From the NCBI RefSeq assembly GCF_004004565.1, contig NZ_SACM01000002.1:248001-312000 (forward strand): 64,000 nt of DNA, read 5' to 3'. Source of the stretch: Inhella crocodyli (GTDB lineage: Bacteria > Pseudomonadota > Gammaproteobacteria > Burkholderiales > Burkholderiaceae_C). Positions 10,100 through 18,984 of the stretch are shown in pieces. The notes under the pieces are model-generated. The model saw only the letters and a program-made list of their open reading frames with translations. It did not search any database and was not told the origin of the DNA. Position 1 is the first letter of the stretch. Every line of letters begins with the position of its first letter. The position numbers and the translations under genes were made by a program.

Positions 10100-10513
10100 T
10101 CAGCGGCTGGCGGCTGGGCTGGGGGCGCCGGCGGCGCGGGGCTTGGGGCCGCGTGCGTGGCGCACCCGAGGGTCCGGCGCGGGGCGCGAGGCCGCGGGGC
10201 CTGGTGCAGGGGGCGCGGGGGGAGGGCGGTTGGCGCGCAGCGCCGCCCGCTCGGCCGCTTCGCGCTCGCGCGCCTGTTGCGCCCCGCGTTGCTGCTCGGC
10301 GCGGGCGCGGGCCCGGGCGGCGCGCCGGTCGGCGTCGCTGGGTTCGTCGTAGGCGACGTCCGAGCCCGCCGCCTCGGGGCCACAGGGGCGGTCGCTCAGG
10401 GTGTTGCCGCAGCGGTACAGCGTGCGCTGCTCGCGCCGCGTTTGGGCCAGGGCGGGGGCGGCCAAGGCCGCCAGCGGCAGCAGCGACAGCCTCAGCACGC
10501 CCCGGCGTCTCAT
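10100..10513 (-). CDS. Small secreted Cys-containing protein of unknown function
   Basis: A 137-residue protein with a signal peptide ([24 protein letters not shown]). A short motif [16 protein letters not shown] follows, of the kind seen in many unannotated Burkholderiales periplasmic proteins. The middle is a charged Arg/Ala/Glu-rich helix (about residues 60-100), probably a coiled coil, and the C-terminal tail is rich in Pro and Arg. The ATG overlaps the pth stop as ATGA, so it is probably co-translated with pth. The function is unknown. The tail composition resembles low-complexity GC-rich extension. Confidence 0.75.
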   Translation of the reverse strand: MRRRGVLRLSLLPLAALAAPALAQTRREQRTLYRCGNTLSDRPCGPEAAGSDVAYDEPSDADRRAARARARAEQQRGAQQAREREAAERAALRANRPPPAPPAPGPAASRPAPDPRVRHARGPKPRAAGAPSPAASR

Positions 10514-11148
10514 GGGGCGGGCTCGCCGGACGGGGGCGCCGGTGGTGAGGGCGCCGGTTTCGGCGGTTTGGGCCGTGGGGGCTTGGCGTGCAGGCGCTGC
10601 AGGGCCTTGTCCAGGTCGCCGGCCAGCAGCAGGGGCAGCACGGGCAGGGACTTGTGGATGCAGTCTTGCAGCAACTCGCGCTCGGGGGCGGGGGCGCGGC
10701 GCAGCACGTAACCGGCCACGGCGTCCTTCTGGCCCGGGTGGCCAATGCCCAAGCGCAGGCGCCAGAACTCGGCCGAGCCGAGTTGGGCCTGCATGTCCTT
10801 GAGGCCGTTGTGGCCGCCGGTGCCGCCGCCCTTTTTCAGCTTCATCTCGCCGGGCGGCAGGTCCAGCTCGTCGTGGGCGACCAAGATCTCTTCGGGTTGG
10901 ATCTTGAAAAAGCGCGCCAGCGCGGCCACCGACTTGCCGCTCAGGTTCATGTAGGTTTGCGGCTCCAGCAGCCACACCGGCCCGTGCGCCGTGTTGGCCC
11001 GGGCCGCCAGGCCGAAATAGGTCCGTTCGGGCACCAGGGACACCTTGAGTTCGCGCGCCACGGCGTCCACCCACGCGAAGCCGGCGTTGTGCCGCGTGTC
11101 CTCGTACTCCGCCCCCGGATTGCCCAGGCCCACCAAAAGTCTCAGCAT
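10510..11148 (-). CDS. pth: Peptidyl-tRNA hydrolase
   Basis: A 212-residue enzyme that frees tRNA from peptidyl-tRNA released by stalled ribosomes. Family motifs are [21 protein letters not shown] with the catalytic His, the PQTYMNLSG strand, [11 protein letters not shown], and [12 protein letters not shown]. The last 25 or so residues are a Pro/Lys-rich extension ([12 protein letters not shown]) beyond the usual 190. In Burkholderiales pth normally follows rplY; here rplY is 14 kb away, across the MSHA operon. Confidence 0.97.
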   Translation of the reverse strand: MLRLLVGLGNPGAEYEDTRHNAGFAWVDAVARELKVSLVPERTYFGLAARANTAHGPVWLLEPQTYMNLSGKSVAALARFFKIQPEEILVAHDELDLPPGEMKLKKGGGTGGHNGLKDMQAQLGSAEFWRLRLGIGHPGQKDAVAGYVLRRAPAPERELLQDCIHKSLPVLPLLLAGDLDKALQRLHAKPPRPKPPKPAPSPPAPPSGEPAP

Positions 11149-11221
11149 GCGCGGGATTATCCGGGGGGAGCCTCAGAAGGACGGGCTGGAATACTCGGCG
11201 CCCATCGCCTCGTTGGGAACT

Positions 11222-12160
11222 GTGTTGCTGTCTCTGTTTCGATCGTCGTCGCCGCTGGGCTGGACCGCGTTGGTGCCCCAGGGGCAACGCCTGCGCGCCG
11301 CCCAGGTGCTGCCGCAGGTCGGCCAGCGGCCGCGGGTGAGCTGGACCTGGGAGGGGGCTTGGCCCGACGCATGGTCGGCCAGGCGGGAGGCCTTGGCAGC
11401 GCTGCAGCGCGAACACGGCGCTGCCACGCGCCGCGTCTGGGTGCTCGAGCGCGAGCAGTACCGGGTGCTCACCAGCGAAGCGCCGGCCGAGTTGCCGCCC
11501 GAGGCCTGGCGCGATGCTTTGCGCTGGCAGCTCAAGGGGCAGGTCGACTTCGACGTCGCCGACGCGGCCTTGGATTTGTTGCGCGTGCCCAGCGACCGCA
11601 GCGTGCAGCGTCGCGAGCAACTGCTGGCCGTGCTCAGCCCGCGCGCCGGGCTGCGTCCGCTGGTGGCGGCCGCCGAGGCCGTGCGCAGCCCCTTGCAGGC
11701 CATGGACATTGCCGAAACGGCCCTGCGCAACCTGTGCGCCCGCGTGGCCCCCGAAGGCCGCGCGCAGGCCCTGCTGAGCTTTGGTGCGGGGCAGGGCAGT
11801 TTGGTCATCACGCACGGCGACGAGCTGGTCATGTTCCGGCAAATCGACGTGGCCGCCGAGGCCTTGAGCGCGGACGACGACACCCGGCGCGAGGCCGCAC
11901 TCGACCGCACGGGCTTGGAGGTGCAGCGCACGCTGGACAGCTTCGACCGCGTGCACAGCCACCTGAGCTTGGCGCGCCTGCTGGTCGCGCCGGGGGCGGG
12001 CATGGCCGCGCTGACCGAGCACCTTCGCACCCTGACCTTCGTGCCGGTGGTGCCCTTCGACCTCGCGGAGGCCTTGGACTGCAGCGCCGTGCCCGCCTTG
12101 GCCGGCGCCCAGGCCTCGGCCTGGCTGCTGCCGCTGGGTGCGGCCCTGCGGGAGGGCTGA
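11222..12160 (+). CDS. mshI: MSHA pilus biogenesis protein MshI-like (PilM-type)
   Basis: A 312-residue cytoplasmic protein of the actin-like PilM/MshI class that forms the inner-membrane platform of the MSHA pilus. Visible features are a family-like stretch around ALRWQLKGQVDFDVADAALDLL, repeated alpha/beta pattern, VDFDVADAALDLLRVPS, and a C-terminal LAEALDCSAVPALAG. The first gene of the operon, it diverges from pth across about 70 bases where the promoter must lie. No ATG fits: a GTG at 11222 followed by LLSLFRSSSP is chosen, with a TTG slightly upstream possible. Individual msh names are by position and size, so this one is moderate. Confidence 0.75.
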   Translation: MLLSLFRSSSPLGWTALVPQGQRLRAAQVLPQVGQRPRVSWTWEGAWPDAWSARREALAALQREHGAATRRVWVLEREQYRVLTSEAPAELPPEAWRDALRWQLKGQVDFDVADAALDLLRVPSDRSVQRREQLLAVLSPRAGLRPLVAAAEAVRSPLQAMDIAETALRNLCARVAPEGRAQALLSFGAGQGSLVITHGDELVMFRQIDVAAEALSADDDTRREAALDRTGLEVQRTLDSFDRVHSHLSLARLLVAPGAGMAALTEHLRTLTFVPVVPFDLAEALDCSAVPALAGAQASAWLLPLGAALREG

Positions 12161-12161
12161 C

Positions 12162-12782
12162 ATGGCGCAACAACTGAACCTGTACGACCCGAGCCTGCGG
12201 CCGCCGCGCGTGTGGGTGACCCCTGGCCGGGTGCTGTTGGCCGCGCTGCTGGTGGCCGCCGCGGTGGCCGGCGCCGCCTGGCAGGTGCGCGGCCAGGCCC
12301 AGGCGGCCCTGGCGCGCAGCGCCGCCCTGCAAACCCAACTGCAGCAGCTGGGCGGCGCACCGAGCGCCAACGCCGAAGAAGAAACCGCACAACGGAAGGA
12401 GATCGAGGCCCTGCGTTGGCGCGTGCAAGCCCTGCAGGCCCTGGCGCAGGCCCAGGCCAAAGAGCCCGATGGCCGCGCGGCCGCGGCCGCCTGGCTGGAG
12501 GCCTTGGCCCAGGCCGCACCGGGCGACGTGTGGCTCACCGCCATGCAATGGCAGGCCCCGCATGGGGGTGAAGCGGCCACGATGGCACTGGAAGGCGAAA
12601 TGCTCGACCCGCGGCGACTGCCTGCCTACTTGCGCCGCCTGGAGGCGCAGCCGGCCCTGCAGGGGCAGCGCCTGGCGCAAGTGCAGGTGGAGCCAGCGCC
12701 TGTGGTCGTCGGTCGCGAAGCCCAGCCGGCCAAGCCCGCGCAGTTCGTGCTGCGCAGCCAACCCAAGGCGAACGTGCGATGA
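12162..12782 (+). CDS. PilN/MshI2-like pilus assembly protein
   Basis: A 206-residue bitopic inner-membrane protein. It opens MAQQLNLYDPSLRPPR, the short INLYdP-type motif by which PilN-class proteins bind the PilM-class partner. One membrane span lies at about residues 23-42, a periplasmic coiled coil at about 45-105, and a small ferredoxin-like domain follows. It starts one base after the mshI stop and overlaps the next gene by four bases. In Vibrio-type clusters this role belongs to the C-terminal part of MshI, so here it is a separate gene. Confidence 0.78.
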   Translation: MAQQLNLYDPSLRPPRVWVTPGRVLLAALLVAAAVAGAAWQVRGQAQAALARSAALQTQLQQLGGAPSANAEEETAQRKEIEALRWRVQALQALAQAQAKEPDGRAAAAAWLEALAQAAPGDVWLTAMQWQAPHGGEAATMALEGEMLDPRRLPAYLRRLEAQPALQGQRLAQVQVEPAPVVVGREAQPAKPAQFVLRSQPKANVR

Positions 12783-13492
12783 GTGCACTGACCGCTGCCT
12801 GGGCCGCGCAACGCGCCCGTTGGAACGACGCCTGGGGGCGGTTTGCCGCCCGCTCCCTGCGCGAGCAGTTGTTGCTCGTGGGGGTGGTCTTGGTGTTGGT
12901 GTTTTGGGTCAGCGACGCGCTGTGGCTGACCCCGGCGCTGCAAGCCCGCAAGCAGGCGCTGGCGCGCGAGGCCAGCGAGCGCCAGGCCCTGCAGCAAGCC
13001 CAGTCGGCCCTGCTGGCCAGCGCCCAAGACATCGCCGCGCGCCGCAGCCAGCGCCAAGCCGAGTTGGAGGGACTGCGCCAGCAGCGCACGGCGCTCGAAC
13101 AAAGCCAGCCCATGGCCGCCAAGGCCGATGCCGCCCACACGCTCGCCCTGATCGAATCCCTGGTGCAGCGCCAAGCCCAAGCAGCGCCGGGTGGGGGCTT
13201 GCAGTTGGTGGCCTTGCGCTCGCTGCCCGACCTGGGGCCGCCGGCCGCCCCGACGGCCGAGGCCAGCGCCCCCGGCGGCGCCGGCGTGCCGCACCTCTAC
13301 CGCCACGGCGTGCAGGTGGTGCTGTCGGGGCGCTACGAGGCCTTGCAGGCCTACGTGCAAGCCCTGGCGCGCGTCCAAGACACGCCCTTGCGGCTGCGCA
13401 GCCTGTCTCTGGTGGTGCAGTCGCACCCCACCCTGGAGCTGACCGTGGACCTCGAAACCCTCAGCCCCGATCCCGCGTGGTTGGCCCTATGA
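12779..13492 (+). CDS. mshJ: MshJ/PilO-like pilus assembly protein
   Basis: A 237-residue protein with a cytoplasmic N-terminus, one transmembrane helix at about residues 31-49 (LLLVGVVLVLVFWVSDALW) and a periplasmic coiled coil (about 55-115) rich in Gln, Ala and Arg. A C-terminal ferredoxin-like domain contains GVQVVLSGRYEALQAYVQAL. This is the PilO/MshJ arrangement, forming heterodimers with the PilN-like protein. Starts and stops overlap on both sides (ATGA), which points to coupled translation and fixed stoichiometry. Confidence 0.8.
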   Translation: MSALTAAWAAQRARWNDAWGRFAARSLREQLLLVGVVLVLVFWVSDALWLTPALQARKQALAREASERQALQQAQSALLASAQDIAARRSQRQAELEGLRQQRTALEQSQPMAAKADAAHTLALIESLVQRQAQAAPGGGLQLVALRSLPDLGPPAAPTAEASAPGGAGVPHLYRHGVQVVLSGRYEALQAYVQALARVQDTPLRLRSLSLVVQSHPTLELTVDLETLSPDPAWLAL

Positions 13493-13860
13493 CGCGCCGG
13501 CACTGCGTTCAGTGGGCGGCGATCGCGGCCCTGACGGCTGCCGGGCTGGGGTCCCCGGCCTGGGGCCTTGACCCCACCCAGCCGCCACCGGCCTGGCGGG
13601 CCGCGGCGCCGGCGGCCAGCGCCGCCTCGGCCGCGCCCTTGGTCCGACCCCGTTTGCAAGGGGTTCGGCTCGGTGCCGAGCCCAGCGCCCTCATCAATGG
13701 GCGCGTGCTGCGCCCGGGTCAAACGTGGCAGGGGCACACCCTGCTGCGCATCGAGGTCGACGGCGCCGTGTTGCGCGACCCCGAAGGCCGCAGCCTGCGC
13801 CTGCACCTGTTGACGCCCCCATCACCTGCCATGCTCCCTGCGAGCGGGGTACGCCCATGA
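13489..13860 (+). CDS. mshK: MshK-like pilus assembly protein
   Basis: A 123-residue exported protein: a signal sequence (about residues 1-26), an Ala/Pro-rich linker, then a small domain LQGVRLGAEPSALINGRVLRPGQTW. The pattern of an inner-membrane-protein-like clamp with INGRxxxxG matches MshK/PilP-type subunits that connect the platform to the secretin. Position between mshJ and mshL supports this. The ATG at 13489 overlaps the preceding TGA, and its own TGA overlaps the mshL start. Confidence 0.8.
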   Translation: MTRRHCVQWAAIAALTAAGLGSPAWGLDPTQPPPAWRAAAPAASAASAAPLVRPRLQGVRLGAEPSALINGRVLRPGQTWQGHTLLRIEVDGAVLRDPEGRSLRLHLLTPPSPAMLPASGVRP

Positions 13861-15488
13861 CGACGTTGCGACTTTCCTTCCTGGCCCTGGCCTTGGCGCC
13901 CTGGCTCACCTCTGTGGCCTTGGCGCAAAGCCCGCGCGTGCCGCGGGCCAGCACGCCCCCGCCGCCGCAAGCGGCCGCGGCGCGCAGCGATCGCTTCGAC
14001 ATCGCCCTGGTCGACGCTCCCGCCAGCCAGGTGTTCCTGCAGATCGTGCAAGGCAGCCCCTACCAGGTGCTGGTGGCGCCCGACGTGCAGGGCAACATCA
14101 GCTTGAACCTGCGCAACACCACGGTGATGGAAGCGCTCGACGCGGTCAAGGAGCTGTACGGCTACGACTACCGCGTGCAGGGCGACAAGGTGTTCGTGTA
14201 CTCCAACGCCGTGCAAACGCGCATCTTCCGCATCAACTACCTGCCGGGCCGCCGCCAAGGCGAGAGCGACCTGCGCGTCAGCTCGGGCGCGTTTTCTGGT
14301 GGCGGCAACGGCAGCGGGGGCAACGCCAGCAACGCGAGCAATGCCGCCAACAACAACGGCAATGGCGGCGGTGGCAGCACGCAGCTGCGCGTGATCGACA
14401 GCGCCAAGGTGCGCACCACCTCTGACGCCGACTTCTGGGCCGAGGTCAGCGCCTCCTTGCAACTGCTGGTGGGGGCTGACAAAGGGCGTTCGGTGGTGCT
14501 CAACCCGGCCGCTGGCGTCATCGTCGTGCGGGCTCCCGGCCCCGAGCTGCGCCAGGTCGAGGAGTACCTGCAGGCCATCCAAGTCAGCATCGAGCGACAG
14601 GTCATGCTGGAGGCCAAGATCCTCGAGGTGAGCCTGACCGACGATGCCAAGACGGGCATCAACTGGGGTGCCTTCGGGCAACTGCTGGGCGGGGCCCGCG
14701 GCGGCCAGCTGAGCATCGGCATCGGCCAGCCCGGCGCGGTCATCGGCCGCACCGGCGCGATCACCGACGGCACCAACATCAGCGTGCCCGGTGCCAGCAT
14801 CGACAGCGGCAGCCTCGGGCGCGGCTTTTACGGGCTGGCGTTCCAGGCCACGAACTTCGCCGCGATGCTGAACTTCCTGGAGACGCAGGGCGACGTGCAC
14901 GTGCTGTCCAGCCCGCGCATCGCCACCTTGAACAACCAGAAGGCGCTGCTCAAGGTGGGCTCGGACGACCTGTACGTGACCGGCGTCACCACCAACCAAT
15001 CCACCAACACCACCGGGGGCGGCACCACCAACTCGCCCACGCTGACGGTGACGCCCTTCTTCAGTGGCATCGTGTTGGACGTGACGCCACAGATTGACGC
15101 CGAGGGCCAGGTCATGCTGCACGTGCACCCGTCCATCAGCCTGGTCAGCGAGCGCGAAAAAATCCTGAACCTGGGCACGCTGGGCAACTTCCGCCTGCCC
15201 TTGGCCAGCACCGCCATCAGCGAAACCGACGCCATCGTGCGCGTCAAGGACGGCCAGATCGTCGCCATCGGGGGCTTGATGACGCAAGAGTTGCGCGGCG
15301 ATCGCACCGGCTTGCCCGTGCTGGCCAGCCTGCCCGTGGTCGGCAACCTGTTCGGCCAGAAAAGCAAGGTCAACCGCAAGCGCGAGCTGGTCATCCTGAT
15401 CAAGCCCACCGTCATCCAAGACGCCGGCCGTTGGCCCGAGAGCCCCATGCCCGTGCCGCCCGAGGTGCCCGCGCGCCAGCCGCAATGA
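13857..15488 (+). CDS. mshL: MSHA secretin MshL
   Basis: A 543-residue outer-membrane secretin through which the pilus exits. A signal peptide ends near VALAQ, followed by a short N-domain (VTVLVAPDVQGN-like segment LVAPDVQGNISLNLRNTTV). A Gly/Asn/Ser-rich linker occupies about residues 145-175. The C-terminal secretin domain has VHVLSSPRIATLNNQKALLK and the closing VPFLGNLF-type signature, here LPVVGNLFGQK. No lipobox is seen, so a separate pilotin may be needed. Coupled to mshK and mshE by ATGA overlaps. Confidence 0.93.
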   Translation: MTTLRLSFLALALAPWLTSVALAQSPRVPRASTPPPPQAAAARSDRFDIALVDAPASQVFLQIVQGSPYQVLVAPDVQGNISLNLRNTTVMEALDAVKELYGYDYRVQGDKVFVYSNAVQTRIFRINYLPGRRQGESDLRVSSGAFSGGGNGSGGNASNASNAANNNGNGGGGSTQLRVIDSAKVRTTSDADFWAEVSASLQLLVGADKGRSVVLNPAAGVIVVRAPGPELRQVEEYLQAIQVSIERQVMLEAKILEVSLTDDAKTGINWGAFGQLLGGARGGQLSIGIGQPGAVIGRTGAITDGTNISVPGASIDSGSLGRGFYGLAFQATNFAAMLNFLETQGDVHVLSSPRIATLNNQKALLKVGSDDLYVTGVTTNQSTNTTGGGTTNSPTLTVTPFFSGIVLDVTPQIDAEGQVMLHVHPSISLVSEREKILNLGTLGNFRLPLASTAISETDAIVRVKDGQIVAIGGLMTQELRGDRTGLPVLASLPVVGNLFGQKSKVNRKRELVILIKPTVIQDAGRWPESPMPVPPEVPARQPQ

Positions 15489-17197
15489 ACCAGCCCACGC
15501 GCATTCGACTGGGCGACCTGCTGACGCAGGAAGGGCTGCTGCAGCCGGCGCAGTTGCAAGAGGCGCTGGCCGAGCAGAAGGCCACCGGCCGCAAGCTGGG
15601 CCGCATCTTCGTGGAGCGCGGTTGGGTCACCGAGGTCCAGATCGCCAAGACGGTGGCCCGGCAACTGCGCGTGCCCTTCCAGGACGTCAGCAACCTGTCG
15701 GTGCGCGCCGACATCGCCCGCCTCTTGCCCGAAGGGCAGGCCCGTCGCCTGCGCGCGATGGTGATCGAGTCGGCGGCCGACAGCCTGCGCGTGGGCATGG
15801 CCGACCCCACGGACATGGCGGGCTTCGACGAGATCGCCCGCATCCTGAAGCGCGAGTTCCAGCTCGTGGCCGTGGCCGAAAGCCAGCTGATGGCGCTGAT
15901 CGACCGCAGCTACAGCGGCGCCAGCGAGATCGCCGGCCTGGCCGAGCAACTGACCAGCGACCTGGCCAGCGTCGACGACGCGTTGGGCGACCTGCTGGGC
16001 CTGAGCTCGGTGGGCGCCGACGAAGCCCCCGTGGTGCGCCTGCTGCAAACGGTGTTCGAAGAGGCGCTGCGCCGCCGCGCCAGTGACATCCACATCGAGC
16101 CGCAGCAGGGCAGCCTGCGCATCCGCTTTCGCGTCGACGGGGTCTTGCACATCCAAACCGAAGCCGACGCCAAGATCAGCGCCGCGGTGGCCCTGCGCCT
16201 GAAGCTGATGAGCGGGCTCGACATTTCCGAGCGCCGCCTGCCGCAAGACGGTCGCTTCCACGTCAAGCTCAAAGGCGGGGGCGTGGACGTGCGCATCTCC
16301 ACCATGCCGACGCAGTTTGGCGAGTCGGTGGTGATGCGCTTGCTGAACCAAAGCACGGGCCTGCTGAGCCTGCCCGGCTTGAGCCTGCCGGAGCACGTGC
16401 ACGGCGCCATCCAGCGCGCGATCGACCGCCCGAGCGGCATGTTCTTGGTCACCGGCCCCACGGGCAGCGGCAAGACGACCACGCTGTACGCAACGCTCAA
16501 TGCGCTGAACAACAGCGAGCGCAAGATCATCACGGTGGAGGACCCGGTCGAGTACCGCTTGCCCGGGCTGAACCAGGTGCAGGTGCACGAGAAGATCGAG
16601 CTCGGGTTCGAGCGCGTGCTGCGCGCCGCTTTGCGCCAAGACCCGGACGTCGTGCTGGTGGGCGAGATGCGCGACCAGACGACGGCCGAAGTGGGCATGC
16701 GCGCGGCCATGACCGGCCACCTGGTGCTGAGCACTTTGCACACCAACGACGCCCTCTCGACCCCCATCCGGCTCTTGGACATGGGCGTGCCCCGCTACAT
16801 GGTGGCGCTGTCCTTGCACCTCGTGCTCGCGCAGCGCTTGGTGCGCACCGTTTGCAAGCACTGTGCCGAGCCGCACGCGCCCGATGCCCGCGAGGTGGCG
16901 TTGGTGGAGGGCTTGGGCCTGAGCCTGGAGGGTGCGCGCTTCATGCGCGGCCGCGGCTGCGTGCACTGCAACGACACCGGCTACGCCGGCCGCACCGGCG
17001 TCTACGAGTTCTTGGAAATGGACGGCGACCTGGTCACCCTGATGAACCGGGGCGACAGCGAGGGCTTCACGCAACTGGGCCGCCAACGCATGCGCGGCAA
17101 CACCCTGCGGCACGACGCCACGCGCCGTGTGCTGCAGGGCGTGACCACCCTGGACGAAGCCTTGCGCGTGTCGGTGCACGTCGACGAGGACGACTGA
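15485..17197 (+). CDS. mshE: MSHA pilus extension ATPase MshE with c-di-GMP-binding MshEN domain
   Basis: A 570-residue hexameric ATPase that drives pilin polymerisation at the inner membrane. Residues 8-31 read RLGDLLTQEGLLQ then PAQLQEALAEQ, matching the known c-di-GMP-binding motif RLGx...G...L...L..Q; a second related copy follows (KLGRIFVERGWVTEVQI). Walker A is GPTGSGKTTT near residue 323. The Asp and His boxes are in IITVEDPVEY and STLHTNDA, and a Zn site is formed by CKHC and CVHC. Pilus extension is therefore likely switched by c-di-GMP. The usual mshM and mshN are not found between mshL and this gene. Confidence 0.95.
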   Translation: MNQPTRIRLGDLLTQEGLLQPAQLQEALAEQKATGRKLGRIFVERGWVTEVQIAKTVARQLRVPFQDVSNLSVRADIARLLPEGQARRLRAMVIESAADSLRVGMADPTDMAGFDEIARILKREFQLVAVAESQLMALIDRSYSGASEIAGLAEQLTSDLASVDDALGDLLGLSSVGADEAPVVRLLQTVFEEALRRRASDIHIEPQQGSLRIRFRVDGVLHIQTEADAKISAAVALRLKLMSGLDISERRLPQDGRFHVKLKGGGVDVRISTMPTQFGESVVMRLLNQSTGLLSLPGLSLPEHVHGAIQRAIDRPSGMFLVTGPTGSGKTTTLYATLNALNNSERKIITVEDPVEYRLPGLNQVQVHEKIELGFERVLRAALRQDPDVVLVGEMRDQTTAEVGMRAAMTGHLVLSTLHTNDALSTPIRLLDMGVPRYMVALSLHLVLAQRLVRTVCKHCAEPHAPDAREVALVEGLGLSLEGARFMRGRGCVHCNDTGYAGRTGVYEFLEMDGDLVTLMNRGDSEGFTQLGRQRMRGNTLRHDATRRVLQGVTTLDEALRVSVHVDEDD

Positions 17198-17199
17198 AC

Positions 17200-18441
17200 G
17201 TGCCCCGGTTCAGCTACACCGGCTACAACGCACAAGGCCAGCAGCAGGGGCACTTGGACGCCGCCAGCGCGGGCGAGGCGGCCGATGCCTTGCAGGCCAT
17301 GGGCATTTCGCCCCTGCGCATCGAGCCCGAGGGCAGCGCTGCCGCCGGTGACGCCGGGCCGGCGTGGATGGAGCGCCTGCAGCAATGGCTGCGCCGCGGC
17401 ATCCAGCCGGTGGACATGCTGCTCTTCGCCCGGCAACTGCACACCCTGTTGAAGGCCGGCGTGCCGATCTTGCGCGCGCTGGCGGGCCTGACCGAGTCGG
17501 CCACCAGCCAGCGCCTGCGCGAAACCTTGCAGGCGGTGCGCGCCAGCCTCGAATCGGGCGTGGAGCTGAGCCGTGGCTTTGCGCAGCACCCCAAGGTGTT
17601 CGACGCCTTCTTCGTCAGCATGGTCCGCGTGGGCGAGATGACCGGCCGGCTCGACGAAATCTTCCTGCGGCTCTACCACCACATGAGCTTCGAGCAGTTC
17701 ATGCGTCAGCAGGTCAAGTCGGCGCTGCGCTACCCGATGTTCGTCATCATCGCCATGGTGGTGGCCATCGGCGTCATCAACGTGATGGTGATCCCGGCGT
17801 TCGCGGGGGTGTTCAAAACCCTGGGCGCCGAACTGCCCCTCGCCACGCGCATTTTGCTGGCCACGTCGAACTTCACCATCACCTACGGCTGGGCCCTGGT
17901 GGCCGCCGCGGTGGCGGCGTTCCTGGTGTTCCGGCAATGGGTGGCCACCGAGCCCGGCCGGTTGGCCTTTGACCGCTTCAAGCTGCGCATCCCCATCGCC
18001 GGGCCGATCGTGCTCAAGGCGCAGTTGGCACGCTTGGCGCGCAGCCTGGCGCTCGCGCTGCGCAGCGGCGTGTCCATCGAGCAGGCCTTGGTGGTGGTGG
18101 CGCAAACCTGCGACAACCAGCACATCGCCCGCAAGGTGGAGGGCATGCGAAGCGCCATCGAGCGCGGCGAGTCCCTGCTGCGTGCCGCGATCCAGGCGCA
18201 GGTGTTCACGCCCGTGGTGCTGCAGATGATCGCCGTGGGCGAAGAGACCGGCGCGGTCGACGAGCTCATGCAAGAGGTGGCCGACCTGTACAGCAACGAC
18301 GTCGAGTACGAGCTCAAGACCTTGGGTCAGCAGATCGAGCCCATCTTGATCGTCTTCCTTGGCATCCTGGTCCTCATCCTGGCCTTGGGCGTGTTCCTGC
18401 CCATCTGGGACCTGGGACGCGCCTCGCTGCGTGGCAAATGA
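17200..18441 (+). CDS. mshG: MSHA pilus inner-membrane platform protein MshG
   Basis: A 413-residue PilC/GspF-type protein, the membrane platform on which the ATPase acts. It has the tandem GspF domains: residues about 65-190 (LLFARQLHTLLKAGVPILRA) and about 275-395 (LARLARSLALALRSGVSIEQ), each followed by a membrane segment, and a C-terminal span LIVFLGILVLILALGVFLP. A GTG at 17200, two bases after the mshE stop, gives the usual N-terminus PRFSYTGYNAQG. Length is normal for the family. Confidence 0.93.
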   Translation: MPRFSYTGYNAQGQQQGHLDAASAGEAADALQAMGISPLRIEPEGSAAAGDAGPAWMERLQQWLRRGIQPVDMLLFARQLHTLLKAGVPILRALAGLTESATSQRLRETLQAVRASLESGVELSRGFAQHPKVFDAFFVSMVRVGEMTGRLDEIFLRLYHHMSFEQFMRQQVKSALRYPMFVIIAMVVAIGVINVMVIPAFAGVFKTLGAELPLATRILLATSNFTITYGWALVAAAVAAFLVFRQWVATEPGRLAFDRFKLRIPIAGPIVLKAQLARLARSLALALRSGVSIEQALVVVAQTCDNQHIARKVEGMRSAIERGESLLRAAIQAQVFTPVVLQMIAVGEETGAVDELMQEVADLYSNDVEYELKTLGQQIEPILIVFLGILVLILALGVFLPIWDLGRASLRGK

Positions 18442-18442
18442 C

Positions 18443-18955
18443 ATGCGCCGCTCGCACCGCCACCGCGGCTGGTCGCGCCTGGAGGCGGTGGCCATGTTGA
18501 TCGTGCTGGCCGTGTTGGCCACCTTGCTCCTGCACCGCTTGGCAGGGGTGGGGCAAGAGGCCCGGCGCGTGCAGCTGCGCATGGCGGCCGAGAACGCCCG
18601 CATCAATGCCCAGTTGATCGCGCTGCGTTGCCCGGTGGAGCTCGACTTGCCCTGCTGGCAGCGGGTGCTTCAGGACCTGCAGCGCGTGAACCTGCGCGCG
18701 CCGCAAGGCCCCCTGGCGCCCGACCCGGAGGCCCAAATGCCGGTGCATGCCGATGTGCAAGCCTTGCTGCAAACGGTTGCGCTTGCGGCGGGCTTGCGAC
18801 AGCATGGCGGCGCTGGGCAGTCGTGGCAGCTGTTGCCCGATGGCCGCGACACCTTGCACGTGGCACTGCAAGGTGTGGCGCATTGCCGATTTTCTTTGCG
18901 CTGGGAGGGCCCCAACCGTCCCGTCAGCGTGCAGGATGCCGAAGACCTTTGTTGA
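18443..18955 (+). CDS. MshF-like small membrane-anchored pilus protein
   Basis: A 170-residue protein starting MRRSHRHRGWSRLEAVAMLI, with a pseudopilin-like hydrophobic N-terminal helix (about residues 15-33) containing a Glu (RLEAVAM) but no clear Gly at the prepilin peptidase site (GWSRLEA). The rest is a helical periplasmic domain with four Cys residues. Placed between mshG and the major pilin, the position held by mshF in Vibrio clusters, though sequence support for the name is weak. It is probably a membrane protein or unprocessed minor pilin. Confidence 0.7.
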   Translation: MRRSHRHRGWSRLEAVAMLIVLAVLATLLLHRLAGVGQEARRVQLRMAAENARINAQLIALRCPVELDLPCWQRVLQDLQRVNLRAPQGPLAPDPEAQMPVHADVQALLQTVALAAGLRQHGGAGQSWQLLPDGRDTLHVALQGVAHCRFSLRWEGPNRPVSVQDAEDLC

Positions 18956-18984
18956 CCCGTATTCCATCTTTCAGGAGCCAGACC

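Noticed and set aside
10514-12580. Long minus-strand frame opposite mshI and beyond, continuous with the small secreted gene
   Set aside because: Only the last 137 codons, starting at the ATG at 10513, have protein-like signal peptide and Cys motif. The rest overlaps pth and the msh genes in another frame.
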